A DNA stretch of 42,432 nucleotides from Actinomycetales bacterium (lineage in GTDB: Bacteria; Actinomycetota; Actinomycetes; Actinomycetales; Dermatophilaceae): the NCBI GenBank assembly GCA_012515595.1, contig JAAYYA010000050.1, positions 1 through 42,432 of the forward strand, in the 5' to 3' direction. Positions 19,386 through 27,903 of this stretch are shown here, in pieces. The notes below the pieces were generated by a model. That model was not told the origin of the DNA. It saw nothing but the letters and a program-made list of their open reading frames with translations, and made no database searches. The position numbers and the translations under genes are program-made. How positions within the stretch are numbered: position 1 is the first letter of the stretch; every line of letters begins with the position of its first letter.

Positions 19386-19640
19386 GTGCGTGCCGCCATG
19401 GTGGTGCCCATGGCAAGCTCGCAGGTGACCGAGGAAGAACTGCGCCGCATCTGTCTGGACGCCGCCGCCCGGGGCGAGGGCGTCAGCCACATCATCAACG
19501 ACTACCTCTATCTCAACTTTCAGCACGAGCAGCACGAGGCCGACCGCGCCGCTCTGCATCGCAGCGAGGACCAGGCGGAGGAGTGGTGGATCGCCTCCGG
19601 TGCGCCACGTCCGCAGGGGCGTCATCGGGCGGCTGGCTGA
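19386..19640 (+). CDS. small hypothetical protein
   Basis: Up to 84 residues, starting at GTG 19386, ATG 19398 or ATG 19410; none has a good ribosome binding site, so the start is open. The part from VTEEELRRICLDAA onward looks like a real soluble helical protein with an unusual NDYLYLNFQHEQHE stretch. I do not recognise a family. It lies downstream of the regulator and the TGTGAC repeats and 30 bases before ispH. Composition is less GC-biased than its neighbours. Confidence 0.5.
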   Translation: MRAAMVVPMASSQVTEEELRRICLDAAARGEGVSHIINDYLYLNFQHEQHEADRAALHRSEDQAEEWWIASGAPRPQGRHRAAG

Positions 19641-19658
19641 TCCTGGGGCCGTCTCGCC

Positions 19659-19664
19659 TACCAT
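19659..19664 (+). promoter_or_regulatory. ispH: -10 element TACCAT for a leaderless ispH transcript
   Basis: TACCAT ends six bases before the GTG start of ispH, the same spacing as at the fumarase gene. The GGAGG in the gap is too close to the GTG (one base) to work as a usual Shine-Dalgarno site. Confidence 0.4.
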
Positions 19665-19670
19665 GGAGGC

Positions 19671-20690
19671 GTGACTGCCCTACCCACTGACCAGGTGTCC
19701 AAGCGCGTCCTGCTGGCCGCGCCCCGCGGCTACTGTGCCGGTGTCGACCGGGCCGTTGTGACGGTCGAGAAGGCCCTGGACCTCTACGGCCCGCCGATCT
19801 ATGTGCGCAAGCAGATCGTCCACAACAAGCACGTGGTGCGCACCCTCGAGAAGCGCGGCGCGATCTTCGTGGACCAGACCGACCAGGTGCCCGAGGGCGC
19901 CACGGTGATCTTCTCCGCGCACGGCGTCTCACCCGCCGTCCACCAGGAGGCCGCAGCCCTCCAGCTGAAGACGATCGACGCCACGTGCCCTCTGGTGACG
20001 AAGGTGCACCGGGAGGCCGTGCGCTTCGCCAAGGACGACTACGACATCCTGCTCATCGGGCACGAGGGGCACGAGGAGGTCGAGGGCACCGCGGGGGAGG
20101 CCCCGGACCACATCGTCCTCGTGCAGGGGCCGCACGAGGTCGACGACGTCGAGGTGCGTGACCCGGACAAGGTGGTCTGGTTGTCCCAGACGACGCTGTC
20201 GGTCGACGAGACGATGGAGACCGTCCGGCGCCTGCGGGAGCGGTTCCCCAAGCTGCAGGACCCGCCGAGCGACGACATCTGCTACGCGACGCAGAACCGC
20301 CAGGTCGCGGTGAAGCAGATGGCCGCCGAGTGCGACCTGATGATCGTGGTCGGTTCCCAGAACTCGTCCAACTCGGTGCGTCTGGTCGAGGTCGCTGTCG
20401 AGCACGGGGCGCGGGCCGGCCACCTGGTCGACTACGCCGACGAGATCGACGAGTCCTGGCTCGACGGCGTGCAGACCGTCGGTGTCACCAGCGGGGCGAG
20501 CGTCCCCGAGGTGCTGGTGCGGGACGTGCTGCAGTGGCTCGCCGACCGGGGCTATGAGGACGTCAAGCCGATCACGGCTGCCGAGGAGTCATTGCTCTTC
20601 GCCCTGCCCAACGAGATCCGCCGCGACCTCAAGGCGCGGGACGGCGTCGAGGCCGCCAAGATCCGCCACGACGCGGGCTCCCTCCACTGA
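19671..20690 (+). CDS. ispH: 4-hydroxy-3-methylbut-2-enyl diphosphate reductase
   Basis: The 339-residue iron-sulfur enzyme performs the last step of the MEP pathway, making IPP and DMAPP for isoprenoids. The three cluster cysteines are in [10 protein letters not shown] (near residue 22), [11 protein letters not shown] (near 106) and [10 protein letters not shown] (near 203). The signature TSGASVPE is near residue 274. The GTG start is supported by a -10 six bases upstream. It is followed by a 343-bp gap with its own signals, so it is probably monocistronic. Confidence 0.96.
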   Translation: MTALPTDQVSKRVLLAAPRGYCAGVDRAVVTVEKALDLYGPPIYVRKQIVHNKHVVRTLEKRGAIFVDQTDQVPEGATVIFSAHGVSPAVHQEAAALQLKTIDATCPLVTKVHREAVRFAKDDYDILLIGHEGHEEVEGTAGEAPDHIVLVQGPHEVDDVEVRDPDKVVWLSQTTLSVDETMETVRRLRERFPKLQDPPSDDICYATQNRQVAVKQMAAECDLMIVVGSQNSSNSVRLVEVAVEHGARAGHLVDYADEIDESWLDGVQTVGVTSGASVPEVLVRDVLQWLADRGYEDVKPITAAEESLLFALPNEIRRDLKARDGVEAAKIRHDAGSLH

Positions 20691-20751
20691 CAGAGAAGGT
20701 TTCGCTCGTCCCTTCCTGACGCGACGGGTTTCGCCCGCCTGTCGCGGGTTT

Positions 20752-20766
20752 GACGCAGCCTGCGTC
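20752..20766. promoter_or_regulatory. perfect inverted repeat GACGCAG-C-CTGCGTC
   Basis: Seven-base arms flank one base. It lies 62 bases after the ispH stop and could be a terminator stem or an operator. Confidence 0.4.
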
Positions 20767-20843
20767 GCGCATGCAGTCGACGATCACGGTGGGGTCTCGG
20801 CCTTGCTCGTCGAGCTCTTTCGGGCGCCACGCAGGGCGCCGCC

Positions 20844-20863
20844 GGGTCACAAAAGGGTCACAA
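20844..20863 (+). promoter_or_regulatory. direct repeat GGGTCACAA, 11-bp period
   Basis: Two copies at 20844 and 20855 lie on the same face of the helix, about 110 bases upstream of the promoter -35. This suits an activator or repressor binding as a tandem dimer. Confidence 0.4.
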
Positions 20864-20926
20864 CACCATCGCCCTGATGCACGTCCCACGGAGTGTTGGG
20901 ATAGTCATTTCGGAGGTGCACGCGCG

Positions 20927-20946
20927 CGCGATAAACGACTATCGCG
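20927..20946. promoter_or_regulatory. inverted repeat CGCGATA-N6-TATCGCG
   Basis: A 20-bp inverted repeat with 7-base arms, 26 bases upstream of the -35 box. It is the best operator candidate for the amino-acid transporter. Confidence 0.5.
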
Positions 20947-20972
20947 TGGTTGTCCAGCCAGCCAGGACGCGT

Positions 20973-21001
20973 TTGACCTGCTTGGCGGACCTTTCTATGT
21001 T
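20973..21001 (+). promoter_or_regulatory. sigma70-type promoter TTGACC-17-TATGTT
   Basis: TTGACC at 20973-20978 and TATGTT at 20996-21001 are separated by 17 bases, close to the vegetative consensus. Expected transcription start is near 21008, leaving a leader of about 26 bases before the ATG at 21034. Confidence 0.65.
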
Positions 21002-21033
21002 CGATGAAACCCACATGGAGAAAAGGACTTCCA

Positions 21034-21861
21034 ATGACAACCTTGCCCAGGGCCGGCCGTCGCGCCGGCGCCCTCGTCGCGGTCGCTGCGGCGTCCCTCG
21101 CACTCACCGCCTGCGGCGGTAGCGACCAGAAACTTCTCAACGACGGTGAGCTCGTCGTGGCGATGAGCGGGGAGTTCCAGCCCTTCAGCCACTTCGAGGG
21201 TGACCAGCTGACCGGCTTTGACTTCGACATCGCCGTCGCGATCGCCGAGGAGATGGGTCTGGAGCTGGAGACGCAGACCGGTGCGTTCGACAGTCTGATC
21301 CAGGGTCTGAAGTCCGACCGCTACGACGTCCTGATCGCCTCGATGACTCCCACCGAGGACCGGGACAAGCAGGTGGACTTCACCGACCCCTACTACCTCT
21401 CCGGCGCGACGGTCTTCGTGACCAACGACAGCGACTGCACGGACCCGACGCAGATGGACAGCCCGGTGATCGGGGTCGCCTCCGGCACGACCTACGAGTC
21501 GTTCCTGAGCGAGGAGGACTGGGTCGGGGAGATCCGCACCTTCACCTCCGACATCACCGCGCTGGAGGACACCGAGGTTGGCCGGCTGGACGCCGCGATG
21601 ACCGACCGCCTCGTGGGCCTCTTCCAGATCAACCAGGCGGACCGGGACCTGCGGGTGTGCGGCGAGCCGCTCTACACCGAGGAGCCGGCGTTCGCGGTGC
21701 GCGAAGGCAATACCGAGTTGGTCAACGAGCTGAACGCGGCGCTCGCCGCCATCATCGACGACGGCACCTATGCGGAGATCTCCGAGAAGTGGTTCGGCCA
21801 GAACATCCTGGAGTCCGACGTCGAGGCACCGGCCGACGACGCCGAGCAGACCAGTGACTGA
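21034..21861 (+). CDS. amino-acid ABC transporter substrate-binding lipoprotein
   Basis: A 275-residue family 3 solute-binding lipoprotein. A signal peptide ends in lipobox LTAC with the cysteine near residue 27. The binding domain shows FDFDIAVAIAEEMGL and DPYYLSGA, typical of polar amino-acid or cystine/glutamine binding. The acidic C-terminal tail is short. I start at ATG 21034 because AAAAGGA lies six bases upstream; the track start at 21004 adds ten residues before a normal signal peptide. First gene of a three-gene importer. Confidence 0.92.
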   Translation: MTTLPRAGRRAGALVAVAAASLALTACGGSDQKLLNDGELVVAMSGEFQPFSHFEGDQLTGFDFDIAVAIAEEMGLELETQTGAFDSLIQGLKSDRYDVLIASMTPTEDRDKQVDFTDPYYLSGATVFVTNDSDCTDPTQMDSPVIGVASGTTYESFLSEEDWVGEIRTFTSDITALEDTEVGRLDAAMTDRLVGLFQINQADRDLRVCGEPLYTEEPAFAVREGNTELVNELNAALAAIIDDGTYAEISEKWFGQNILESDVEAPADDAEQTSD

Positions 21862-21870
21862 GTCACGGCC

Positions 21871-22596
21871 ATGACCTTCTTCGACTACTTCGTCGAGTAT
21901 GCGCCGCTGTTCATCGAGGCGAGCTGGGTCACCCTCCGCCTGACCGCGGTGGCGTTGGTCATCGCGATGGTGCTCGGCGGCGTGATCGCCTGGATGGTGA
22001 TGAGCAGGTTCGGTCCGCTGCGCTGGCTCGGCACGGCCTACATCGGGCTCATCCGGGGCACGCCGCTGATCGCCCAGATCTTCGTGCTCTACTTCGGCAT
22101 CTCCGAGATCGTGAAGATGCCAGCGTTCTGGGCCGGTGCCCTGGCGCTGGCGGCGCACAACTCGGCCTACATCGCCGAGATCTTCCGCTCCGGCTTCCAG
22201 GCCGTGCCCAAGGGGCTGGTCGAGGCCTCCCGCTCCCTCGGCATGGGCAGGCGCAAGACGCTGCGCCGGGTGCAGGCCCCGTTGGCGCTGCGCACCACGC
22301 TGCCGGTCCTGGGCAACCAGTACATCATCGCGGTGAAGGACTCCTCGCTGGTCTCCTTCATCGGCATGACCGAGCTGTTCCAGACCTCGCGCAACCTGCA
22401 GGCGCAGAACTACGAACCGCTCCAGATGTACCTCATGGTCTCGATCTACTACCTGGCCATCGTGCTGGTGCTGACCTTCGTGGTGAACCGGCTCGAGCAC
22501 TCGCTCAGCAAGCACCGCAGACCTGTGGACACGCCCTCCGGAGGGAGTGACCGAGGCAGTCTGGTCGAGAGTGGGAAGTCGGAGGGCGCAGAATGA
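21871..22596 (+). CDS. amino-acid ABC transporter permease
   Basis: A 241-residue HisM/GlnP-type permease with about five membrane segments. Residues 55-75 hold [12 protein letters not shown], the classic polar amino-acid permease motif, and the EAA-like loop is [21 protein letters not shown] single permease implies a homodimer. The ATG begins 9 bases after the upstream stop and its own stop overlaps the ATPase start (ATGA). Confidence 0.93.
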   Translation: MTFFDYFVEYAPLFIEASWVTLRLTAVALVIAMVLGGVIAWMVMSRFGPLRWLGTAYIGLIRGTPLIAQIFVLYFGISEIVKMPAFWAGALALAAHNSAYIAEIFRSGFQAVPKGLVEASRSLGMGRRKTLRRVQAPLALRTTLPVLGNQYIIAVKDSSLVSFIGMTELFQTSRNLQAQNYEPLQMYLMVSIYYLAIVLVLTFVVNRLEHSLSKHRRPVDTPSGGSDRGSLVESGKSEGAE

Positions 22597-23348
22597 CGGG
22601 CACACCCCAGGGTCAGCCCCTGGTCAGCATGCGCAACATCGTCAAGACGTTCGGCGACAACGTGGTGCTCGACGGGGTCGACCTCGACGTCTATCCCGGC
22701 GAGGTGGTCGTCCTCATCGGCCCGTCCGGTGCCGGCAAGAGCACGCTGCTGCGCTGCATCAACGGGCTGGAACGGATCTCCTCGGGCACCATCGAGGTGG
22801 ACGGTCAGCAGCTCAGCTACCAGGAGTCCGCGATCAACCGGATCCGGTCCCGGATCGGCATGGTCTTCCAGTCCTTCAACCTGTTCCCGCACATGACGGT
22901 CGCACAGAACATCATGATGGCCCAGCGTGACGTCCTGGGCCGCTCCGCCAACGAGGCGCGTCAGCGCGCCGAGGACCTGCTCGGTCGGGTCGGGCTCGGC
23001 GAGAAGGCCGACGCCTACCCGGACAGCCTGTCCGGTGGTCAGCAGCAGCGCGTCGCGATCGCCCGGGCCCTGGCGATGGACCCGGCGGTGATGCTCTTCG
23101 ACGAACCGACCTCGGCCCTGGACCCCGAGCTCGTGGGTGAGGTGCTGCACGTCATGCGAGAGCTCGCGGACGCCGGGATGACGATGGTCGTGGTGACCCA
23201 CGAGATGCGCTTCGCACGCCGCGCGGCCGACCGCGTGGTGCTGATGGCCGACAAGCAGATCGTCGAGGAGGGCACCCCCGAGCAGGTGCTGGACAACCCG
23301 ACCAGCGAGCGGGGTCAGGCCTTCCTGCGCCAGCTCTCCGAGGAGTAA
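22593..23348 (+). CDS. amino-acid ABC transporter ATP-binding protein
   Basis: A 251-residue GlnQ/HisP-type ATPase with Walker [10 protein letters not shown] near residue 44, signature LSGGQQQRV near residue 146 and Walker [12 protein letters not shown]. It completes the binding protein-permease-ATPase importer for a polar amino acid. Its last 34 bases overlap the 3' end of the convergent rmuC gene. Confidence 0.95.
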   Translation: MTGTPQGQPLVSMRNIVKTFGDNVVLDGVDLDVYPGEVVVLIGPSGAGKSTLLRCINGLERISSGTIEVDGQQLSYQESAINRIRSRIGMVFQSFNLFPHMTVAQNIMMAQRDVLGRSANEARQRAEDLLGRVGLGEKADAYPDSLSGGQQQRVAIARALAMDPAVMLFDEPTSALDPELVGEVLHVMRELADAGMTMVVVTHEMRFARRAADRVVLMADKQIVEEGTPEQVLDNPTSERGQAFLRQLSEE

Positions 23349-24571
23349 CCCGGGCCGGCGTCATCGCGGCCCGGACCCGCACCCTGCGACTGGCCCGGGC
23401 CGGCGGCCAGGTCCGGGTCGATCTCGTCACGGACACCGGCGACCTCGGTCAGCTCGTCGGAGATCAGCTCGGGTGCGGTCAGCGGGCGCACCGACGCGCG
23501 CACCGGCTCGAGGTCGGGGTGCGCCGACTCGGCGATGCCGACCTGCTGCAGGTTGCGGCTGGTCACCATGACCCGCGACTCCAGCGTGCCGACCATGCTG
23601 TTGTAGGTCTCCACCGAGCGCCGCAGCGCCGACCCCATCGCGCTGACATGCCTGCCGAGGGTGCCGATCCGTTGATGCAGCTCGGTGCCGAGGCGGACCA
23701 GCTCACGTGCGTTGTCGGCAAGAGTGTCCTGCTGCCAGGCGAAGGCGAGGGCACGCAGCAGCGCCAGCAACGTGGCGGGGGAGGCCAGCACGACCTTCCT
23801 GGCCTGGGCGTGGTCGTAGAGGTCGGGCGCCGCCTGGAGCGCAGCGGCCAGGACCGCGTCGCTGGGGACGAAGCAGATCACCAGCTCGGGCGTCGTGGTG
23901 AAGGCGCTCCAGTAGGACTTGGCGGCGAGCGCGTCGACGTGACCGCGCAGCGCTCGGGCATGCTGACGGAGCAGACCCGTGCGCTCGCCGGTGGTGATGC
24001 CGTCGGCCTGGGCCTGCAGGAACGCCCCGAGCGGGGCCTTGCTGTCCAGCACCAGGAGCTTGTCGCCGGGAAGGTGCACGACCACGTCCGGGCGCACCGT
24101 CGCGTCGTGCTGGCTGACCGCGCTCACCTGCTCCTCGAAGTCGCAGCGCGCCAGCATCCCCGAGTGCTCCAGGATGCGCCGCAGCTGGGCCTCGCCCCAC
24201 GTGCCGCGCACGCCGGAGGAGTTGAGCGCACCGGACAGGCTCGCGGTCTGGTCCCGCAGCTCCGCGGTCTGCCGGGCCACCTCCCCGAGCCGTTCACCCA
24301 CCGAACCGAACTGCTCCACCCGGTCCCGCTCGAGGTCCCGCACCTGGGCCTCCATCCGCGACAGGGCCAGCCTCAGCGGGGCGAGCTCCGCGGCGGTCTG
24401 CCGGTCGTCCTCGTCGAGGGCCTCGCGGGCGGCCAGCCGTTCCGCGAGCAGATCTCGCTCGGCGCGGGCGCGGGCCAGCTCGTGGCCGGCCCCGCCCCTG
24501 CCCAGCGACCAGCCGAGCACGGCGCCGATGACGACAGCCGCGAGGCCGACCAGAAGCGTGGTTGTGTCCAT
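23315..24571 (-). CDS. rmuC: DNA recombination protein RmuC
   Basis: A 418-residue RmuC protein with an N-terminal membrane anchor ([21 protein letters not shown]), a coiled coil at about residues 30-120 and the nuclease-like RmuC domain with [18 protein letters not shown] and [12 protein letters not shown]. The family limits inversions at short inverted repeats in E. coli. I start at ATG 24571, giving a direct membrane anchor; the longer track ORF runs through a tandem repeat. The gly-pro-rich C-terminus overlaps the convergent ABC gene. Confidence 0.93.
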   Translation of the reverse strand: MDTTTLLVGLAAVVIGAVLGWSLGRGGAGHELARARAERDLLAERLAAREALDEDDRQTAAELAPLRLALSRMEAQVRDLERDRVEQFGSVGERLGEVARQTAELRDQTASLSGALNSSGVRGTWGEAQLRRILEHSGMLARCDFEEQVSAVSQHDATVRPDVVVHLPGDKLLVLDSKAPLGAFLQAQADGITTGERTGLLRQHARALRGHVDALAAKSYWSAFTTTPELVICFVPSDAVLAAALQAAPDLYDHAQARKVVLASPATLLALLRALAFAWQQDTLADNARELVRLGTELHQRIGTLGRHVSAMGSALRRSVETYNSMVGTLESRVMVTSRNLQQVGIAESAHPDLEPVRASVRPLTAPELISDELTEVAGVRDEIDPDLAAGPGQSQGAGPGRDDAGPGYSSESWRRKA

Positions 24572-24596
24572 GGCGTCCACCGTGCCAGAGCCCACT

Positions 24597-24650
24597 GACA
24601 GACAGGACACCGACAGACAGGACACAGACAGACAGGAGACCGACACGGAC
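24597..24650. repeat. 15-bp tandem repeat upstream of rmuC
   Basis: Units GACAGACAGGACAC(C/A) start at 24597, 24612 and 24627, with a partial fourth. On the minus strand they read in the rmuC frame as repeated Ser-Val-Ser-Cys-Leu, upstream of the likely ATG. They may affect the promoter or leader. Confidence 0.7.
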
Positions 24651-24764
24651 GCACCACCGGGGGCAGGGCGGAGGCCACGGGCACACCAAAGGCCCCCATC
24701 GGCATACTGCCGGACAGGGGCCCAGGTGGTGCGAGGGTCACGCGTCAGCGGACCCGGCCCTCGG

Positions 24765-25568
24765 TTACTGCCACAGGACGGGGGAGGCCAGGTAGGCGTT
24801 CTCGCTGAAGCCGCCGTCGATCTCGCGGACACCGGTCCAGGCGGCGCCGGTGACCTCCTGGCCCTCGGGAGCCAGCGAGACGTTGCAGGTGGTGGCGGTC
24901 GCCCCGGTCACGAAGTCCTCGAAGTAGTCGTTGGGGCACTCGGCGATCCCGGTGCTGATGACGATGAGGCCCTGGGCGGGGGTGCCGTCGTCCAGCACGC
25001 CCTCGAAGCTCGGCTGCAGGTTGGTGACGCCCTCGTCGCCCTCGGCGTAGAGCACCTCGTGCTCGGCCATGATGAAGTACGGCGTCATCCCCTCGAAGTC
25101 GTCCGTGTCGTCGAACTGGTCGAAGAACGAGGCGTCCCCCTTGACGATCTCGGTCACGGTGGACTCGACGTAGCCGAAGGCGTAGTACTCCTCGCCCTCC
25201 TCGCGCTGCTGCGTGTGCAGCACGGCACCCTCACCGAGCGCGAGCTCGGTGCCGGGGGCGACGGTCTTGAAGTCCCCGCCCGTGGCGGCCGGGGCCTCGG
25301 TCTCCTCGGCGGCGTCGGCCGGGGCCTCGGTCTCCTCCGCCTCCTCGGCGGGGGCCTCCGTCTCGATGGCCTCGTCCTCGGTCGGCTCCTCGGTCACCGC
25401 GTCGGCGTCGGTGGTCTCCTCGGCCGGCTCCTCCACCGCGCTCTCCGTCGTGGGCTGCTCCGCGGGCTCCTCCTCCCCGCCGCAGGCGGTGAGGACCAGG
25501 GCCGCGGCTGCCGCGGCTCCCGCCAGGCTCAGGCCGCGTCGGGTGCTGCGGATGGTCGTGCGCTTCAT
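24765..25568 (-). CDS. acidic lipoprotein of unknown function
   Basis: A 267-residue lipoprotein with a twin-arginine-like start (RSTRRGLSLAG) and lipobox LTAC, cysteine near residue 30. Residues 33-100 are a low-complexity Glu/Ala/Pro/Thr linker with repeated EETEAPA. The C-terminal 160 residues form a beta-rich globular domain with two cysteines that may pair (ECPNDYF, TTCNVSL). The layout resembles small extracellular domains such as DUF4352, without certainty. GAGGAG lies six bases before the ATG. Confidence 0.82.
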   Translation of the reverse strand: MKRTTIRSTRRGLSLAGAAAAAALVLTACGGEEEPAEQPTTESAVEEPAEETTDADAVTEEPTEDEAIETEAPAEEAEETEAPADAAEETEAPAATGGDFKTVAPGTELALGEGAVLHTQQREEGEEYYAFGYVESTVTEIVKGDASFFDQFDDTDDFEGMTPYFIMAEHEVLYAEGDEGVTNLQPSFEGVLDDGTPAQGLIVISTGIAECPNDYFEDFVTGATATTCNVSLAPEGQEVTGAAWTGVREIDGGFSENAYLASPVLWQ

Positions 25569-25663
25569 GTCGTGCTCCTCTGTCTGTCCCCCGGCGGTCA
25601 GGGGGTCTCGAACCGCCATGGAACCGACGGGCGCCATCGGCTCCGGGTTCCACGTCGATAGAA

Positions 25664-25675
25664 ACTTGAACAAGT
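25664..25675. promoter_or_regulatory. inverted repeat ACTTG-AA-CAAGT
   Basis: A 12-bp inverted repeat in the divergent gap between the lipoprotein gene and ychF, about 96 bases upstream of the former. Candidate operator only. Confidence 0.35.
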
Positions 25676-25718
25676 CGTGATCAAGAGGTCGGCAGCCCGA
25701 GGGACGCCGGCCGGCCGG

Positions 25719-25724
25719 TAGACT
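25719..25724 (+). promoter_or_regulatory. ychF: -10 element TAGACT of ychF
   Basis: TAGACT ends nine bases before the GTG start of ychF, so the leader would be two or three bases or absent. No Shine-Dalgarno sequence is present. Confidence 0.45.
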
Positions 25725-25733
25725 CCTGATCCC

Positions 25734-26819
25734 GTGGCACTCACTATCGGAATCGTTGGCCTGCCCAACGTCGGCAAGTCGACCCTCTTCAACGCGCTCA
25801 CCAAGAACACGGTGCTCGCGGCGAACTACCCGTTCGCGACGATCGAGCCCAACATCGGCGTCGTCCCCCTGGCGGACCAGCGCCTGAACCGGCTCGCCGA
25901 GATCTTCGGCAGCGCCCGCCTCCTGCCGGCCCCGGTCAGCTTCGTCGACATCGCGGGCATCGTCCGCGGAGCCTCGGAGGGGGAGGGGCTGGGCAACAAG
26001 TTCCTGGCCAACATCCGCGAGGCGGACGCGATCTGCCAGGTGGTGCGGGCCTTCGTGGACGACGACGTGGTGCACGTCGACGGCAAGGTGAGCCCCAAGG
26101 ACGACATCGAGACCATCAACACCGAGCTGGTGCTGGCCGACCTGCAGACCCTCGAGTCCGCCATCCCGCGGATCGAGAAGGAGGTCAAGGGCAAGAAGAC
26201 CGACAAGGCCGTGCTCGACACCGCCCTGGCCGCCCGGACGGTCCTCGAGGCCGGCGACACCCTCTTCGCCAAGGGCGTCGCAGGTGGCGTCGACATGGAC
26301 CTCGCCAAGAGCCTGGGGTTGCTGACCACCAAGCCGTTCCTCTACGTCTTCAACCTCGACGAGGACGGGCTGACCGACACCGCGCTGCACGACGAGCTCG
26401 CGGCACTGGTCGCCCCCGCCGAGGCGATCTACCTCAACGCCAAGCTCGAGGCCGACCTGGCCGAGCTCGACGAGGACGAGGCTGCCGAGCTGCTCGAGTC
26501 CGTCGGGGTCACCGAGCCGGGCATGGTGCAGCTGGCACGCGTCGGCTTCCAGAACCTCGGCCTGCAGACCTACCTGACCGCCGGCCCCAAGGAGGCCAGG
26601 GCCTGGACGATCCGCAAGGGTTGGACCGCGCCCCAGGCCGCAGGCGTGATCCACACCGACTTCCAGCGCGGCTTCATCAAGGCCGAGATCGTCTCCTTCG
26701 AGGACCTGGACGCCGCGGGCTCGATGGCCGAGGCGCGGGCCGCCGGCAAGGTCCGCATGGAGGGCAAGGAGTACGTCATGGCCGACGGCGACGTCGTGGA
26801 GTTCCGGTTCAATGTCTGA
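25734..26819 (+). CDS. ychF: redox-regulated ATPase YchF
   Basis: A 361-residue Obg-family P-loop protein. G1 is GLPNVGKST near residue 8, DIAGIVRGASEGEGLGNKFL is the G3/switch region, and the C-terminal TGS domain ends at GKEYVMADGDVVEFRFNV. YchF prefers ATP over GTP in several bacteria and is linked to ribosomes and stress (family knowledge). The GTG start is supported by a close -10. Its stop overlaps yjdM by 8 bases. Confidence 0.96.
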   Translation: MALTIGIVGLPNVGKSTLFNALTKNTVLAANYPFATIEPNIGVVPLADQRLNRLAEIFGSARLLPAPVSFVDIAGIVRGASEGEGLGNKFLANIREADAICQVVRAFVDDDVVHVDGKVSPKDDIETINTELVLADLQTLESAIPRIEKEVKGKKTDKAVLDTALAARTVLEAGDTLFAKGVAGGVDMDLAKSLGLLTTKPFLYVFNLDEDGLTDTALHDELAALVAPAEAIYLNAKLEADLAELDEDEAAELLESVGVTEPGMVQLARVGFQNLGLQTYLTAGPKEARAWTIRKGWTAPQAAGVIHTDFQRGFIKAEIVSFEDLDAAGSMAEARAAGKVRMEGKEYVMADGDVVEFRFNV

Positions 26820-27171
26820 CGCCCTGCCGCCGTGCCCGGAGTGCGCCGAGAGCTACACCTACGAGCAGGGCGCCCTGCTGGTGTGCCCGATGTGCGGGCA
26901 CGAGTGGACCGCGGCGGCAGCCGAGGACGCTGCGGATGCCGGCGACACGGTGATCAAGGACTCCGTGGGCAACCCGCTGGCCGACGGTGACACCGCCACG
27001 ATCGCCAAGGACCTCAAGGTCAAGGGCGCCGGCGGCGTGGTCAAGGTCGGCACGAAGGTCAAGGGCATTCGCCTGATCACCGACGGCGTCGGCGACCACG
27101 ACATCGATGCGACTGTTCCCGGCTTCGGGCGCATGCAGCTCAAGTCGAGCGTGGTGAAGAAGGTCCTCTGA
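26812..27171 (+). CDS. yjdM: zinc-ribbon protein YjdM (PhnA-like)
   Basis: A 119-residue small protein with an N-terminal zinc ribbon (CPECAESYTY and CPMCGHEW, two C-x-x-C pairs) and a C-terminal KOW-like domain ending KSSVVKKVL. It belongs to the family once called PhnA; it is not phosphonoacetate hydrolase, and its role remains unclear. The ATG overlaps the ychF stop by 8 bases. Confidence 0.9.
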   Translation: MSDALPPCPECAESYTYEQGALLVCPMCGHEWTAAAAEDAADAGDTVIKDSVGNPLADGDTATIAKDLKVKGAGGVVKVGTKVKGIRLITDGVGDHDIDATVPGFGRMQLKSSVVKKVL

Positions 27172-27206
27172 ACCCATCGCTAGTCGCAACGTCGTGCTGA
27201 TGCGCG

Positions 27207-27225
27207 TAGAATGTCGGTACGTACC
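27207..27225 (+). promoter_or_regulatory. promoter -10 and GGTACGTACC operator of the toxin-antitoxin pair
   Basis: TAGAAT (27207-27212) is followed by the perfect 10-bp palindrome GGTACGTACC (27216-27225) at the expected transcription start. A palindrome covering the start site is typical of autorepressed Phd/YefM antitoxin operons. Confidence 0.55.
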
Positions 27226-27243
27226 TACTTTGGAGTGGTGGCG

Positions 27244-27480
27244 ATGGGCACGATGACGGCGCGCGAGTTCAACCGCGATGTGAGTGCAGCCAAGCGGGAA
27301 GCCGCTCGGGGGCCGGTGGTCATCACCGATCGAGGTGAGCCGGCGTTTGTCCTTGTCTCGATCGCGGACTACGAAGCGATGCGGGACAGGCGGAGCCTGA
27401 TCGATGTGCTGCAGATGGACGAGGAGATCGAGTTCGAGCCCGTGGTCTCGCGTGCACTACCTCGAAGTGCTGACCTGTGA
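27244..27480 (+). CDS. Phd/YefM family antitoxin
   Basis: A 78-residue antitoxin from ATG 27244. The N-terminal DNA-binding part is recognisable (REFNRDVSAAKREA, GPVVITDRGEPAFVLVSI), and the acidic C-terminus (QMDEEIEFEP) should bind the toxin. Its stop overlaps the toxin start (GTGA). Codon use here is less GC-biased than around it, consistent with transfer. The track start at 27211 includes the operator. Confidence 0.88.
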   Translation: MGTMTAREFNRDVSAAKREAARGPVVITDRGEPAFVLVSIADYEAMRDRRSLIDVLQMDEEIEFEPVVSRALPRSADL

Positions 27481-27899
27481 CCTACCTGCTCGACACGAAT
27501 CTCGTGAGCGAGTTGCGGAAGACGCCCGCGAGGATCGACCCACGGGTCGCCGAGTGGGCGAGCACGGTGGTGGCCTCGGAGCAGTTCATCAGCGTGATCA
27601 CTCTGTTCGAGATCGAACTCGGCGTGCTCCTGGTCGAGCGTCGCGACTCGCGACAGGGAGGGGCGTTGCGTCGTTGGCTGGAGTCGAGCGTTCGTCGGCC
27701 CTTCGCGGAGCGGACGTTGCCCGTCGATGGTGCGGTGGCTCGTCGAGCTGCTGAACTTCAGGTTCCTGATCCCAAGCCGGAGCGGGACAGATACATCGCG
27801 GCCACCGCACTGGTGCACGGGCTGACGGTGGTAACCCGCAACCTCTCCGACTTCGAAGCGACCGGTGTGGCGCTCATCAATCCGTGGGATGCCGGATAG
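27477..27899 (+). CDS. PIN-domain ribonuclease toxin (VapC/FitB-like)
   Basis: A 140-residue PIN toxin. The acidic metal-binding residues are in LLDTNLVSE (Asp6), LFEIELG (Glu near 45) and ERDRYIAATA (Asp near 103), and the C-terminal VVTRNLSDF is typical of FitB-like proteins. It should cleave RNA, often tRNA, when freed from its antitoxin. The GTG start overlaps the antitoxin stop. Pairing of Phd/YefM antitoxins with PIN toxins is common. Confidence 0.9.
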   Translation: MTYLLDTNLVSELRKTPARIDPRVAEWASTVVASEQFISVITLFEIELGVLLVERRDSRQGGALRRWLESSVRRPFAERTLPVDGAVARRAAELQVPDPKPERDRYIAATALVHGLTVVTRNLSDFEATGVALINPWDAG

Positions 27900-27903
27900 C
27901 TTG

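Larger units (their letters stand above)
20691..21033. other. long upstream regulatory region of the amino-acid ABC operon
   Basis: The 343-bp gap has no convincing gene. It holds a 15-bp inverted repeat (20752), two 11-bp-spaced GGGTCACAA repeats (20844), a CGCGATA inverted repeat (20927) and a sigma70-type promoter (20973). It is more AT-rich towards its right end. Confidence 0.6.

Noticed and set aside
20629-20889. Minus-strand ORF in the ispH downstream gap
   Set aside because: Arg/Pro-rich, overlaps the ispH 3' end, no start signal and no recognisable family.
24572-24832. Extended N-terminus of RmuC from the ORF track
   Set aside because: It runs through a 15-bp tandem repeat and lacks family features; the ATG at 24571 gives a direct membrane anchor.
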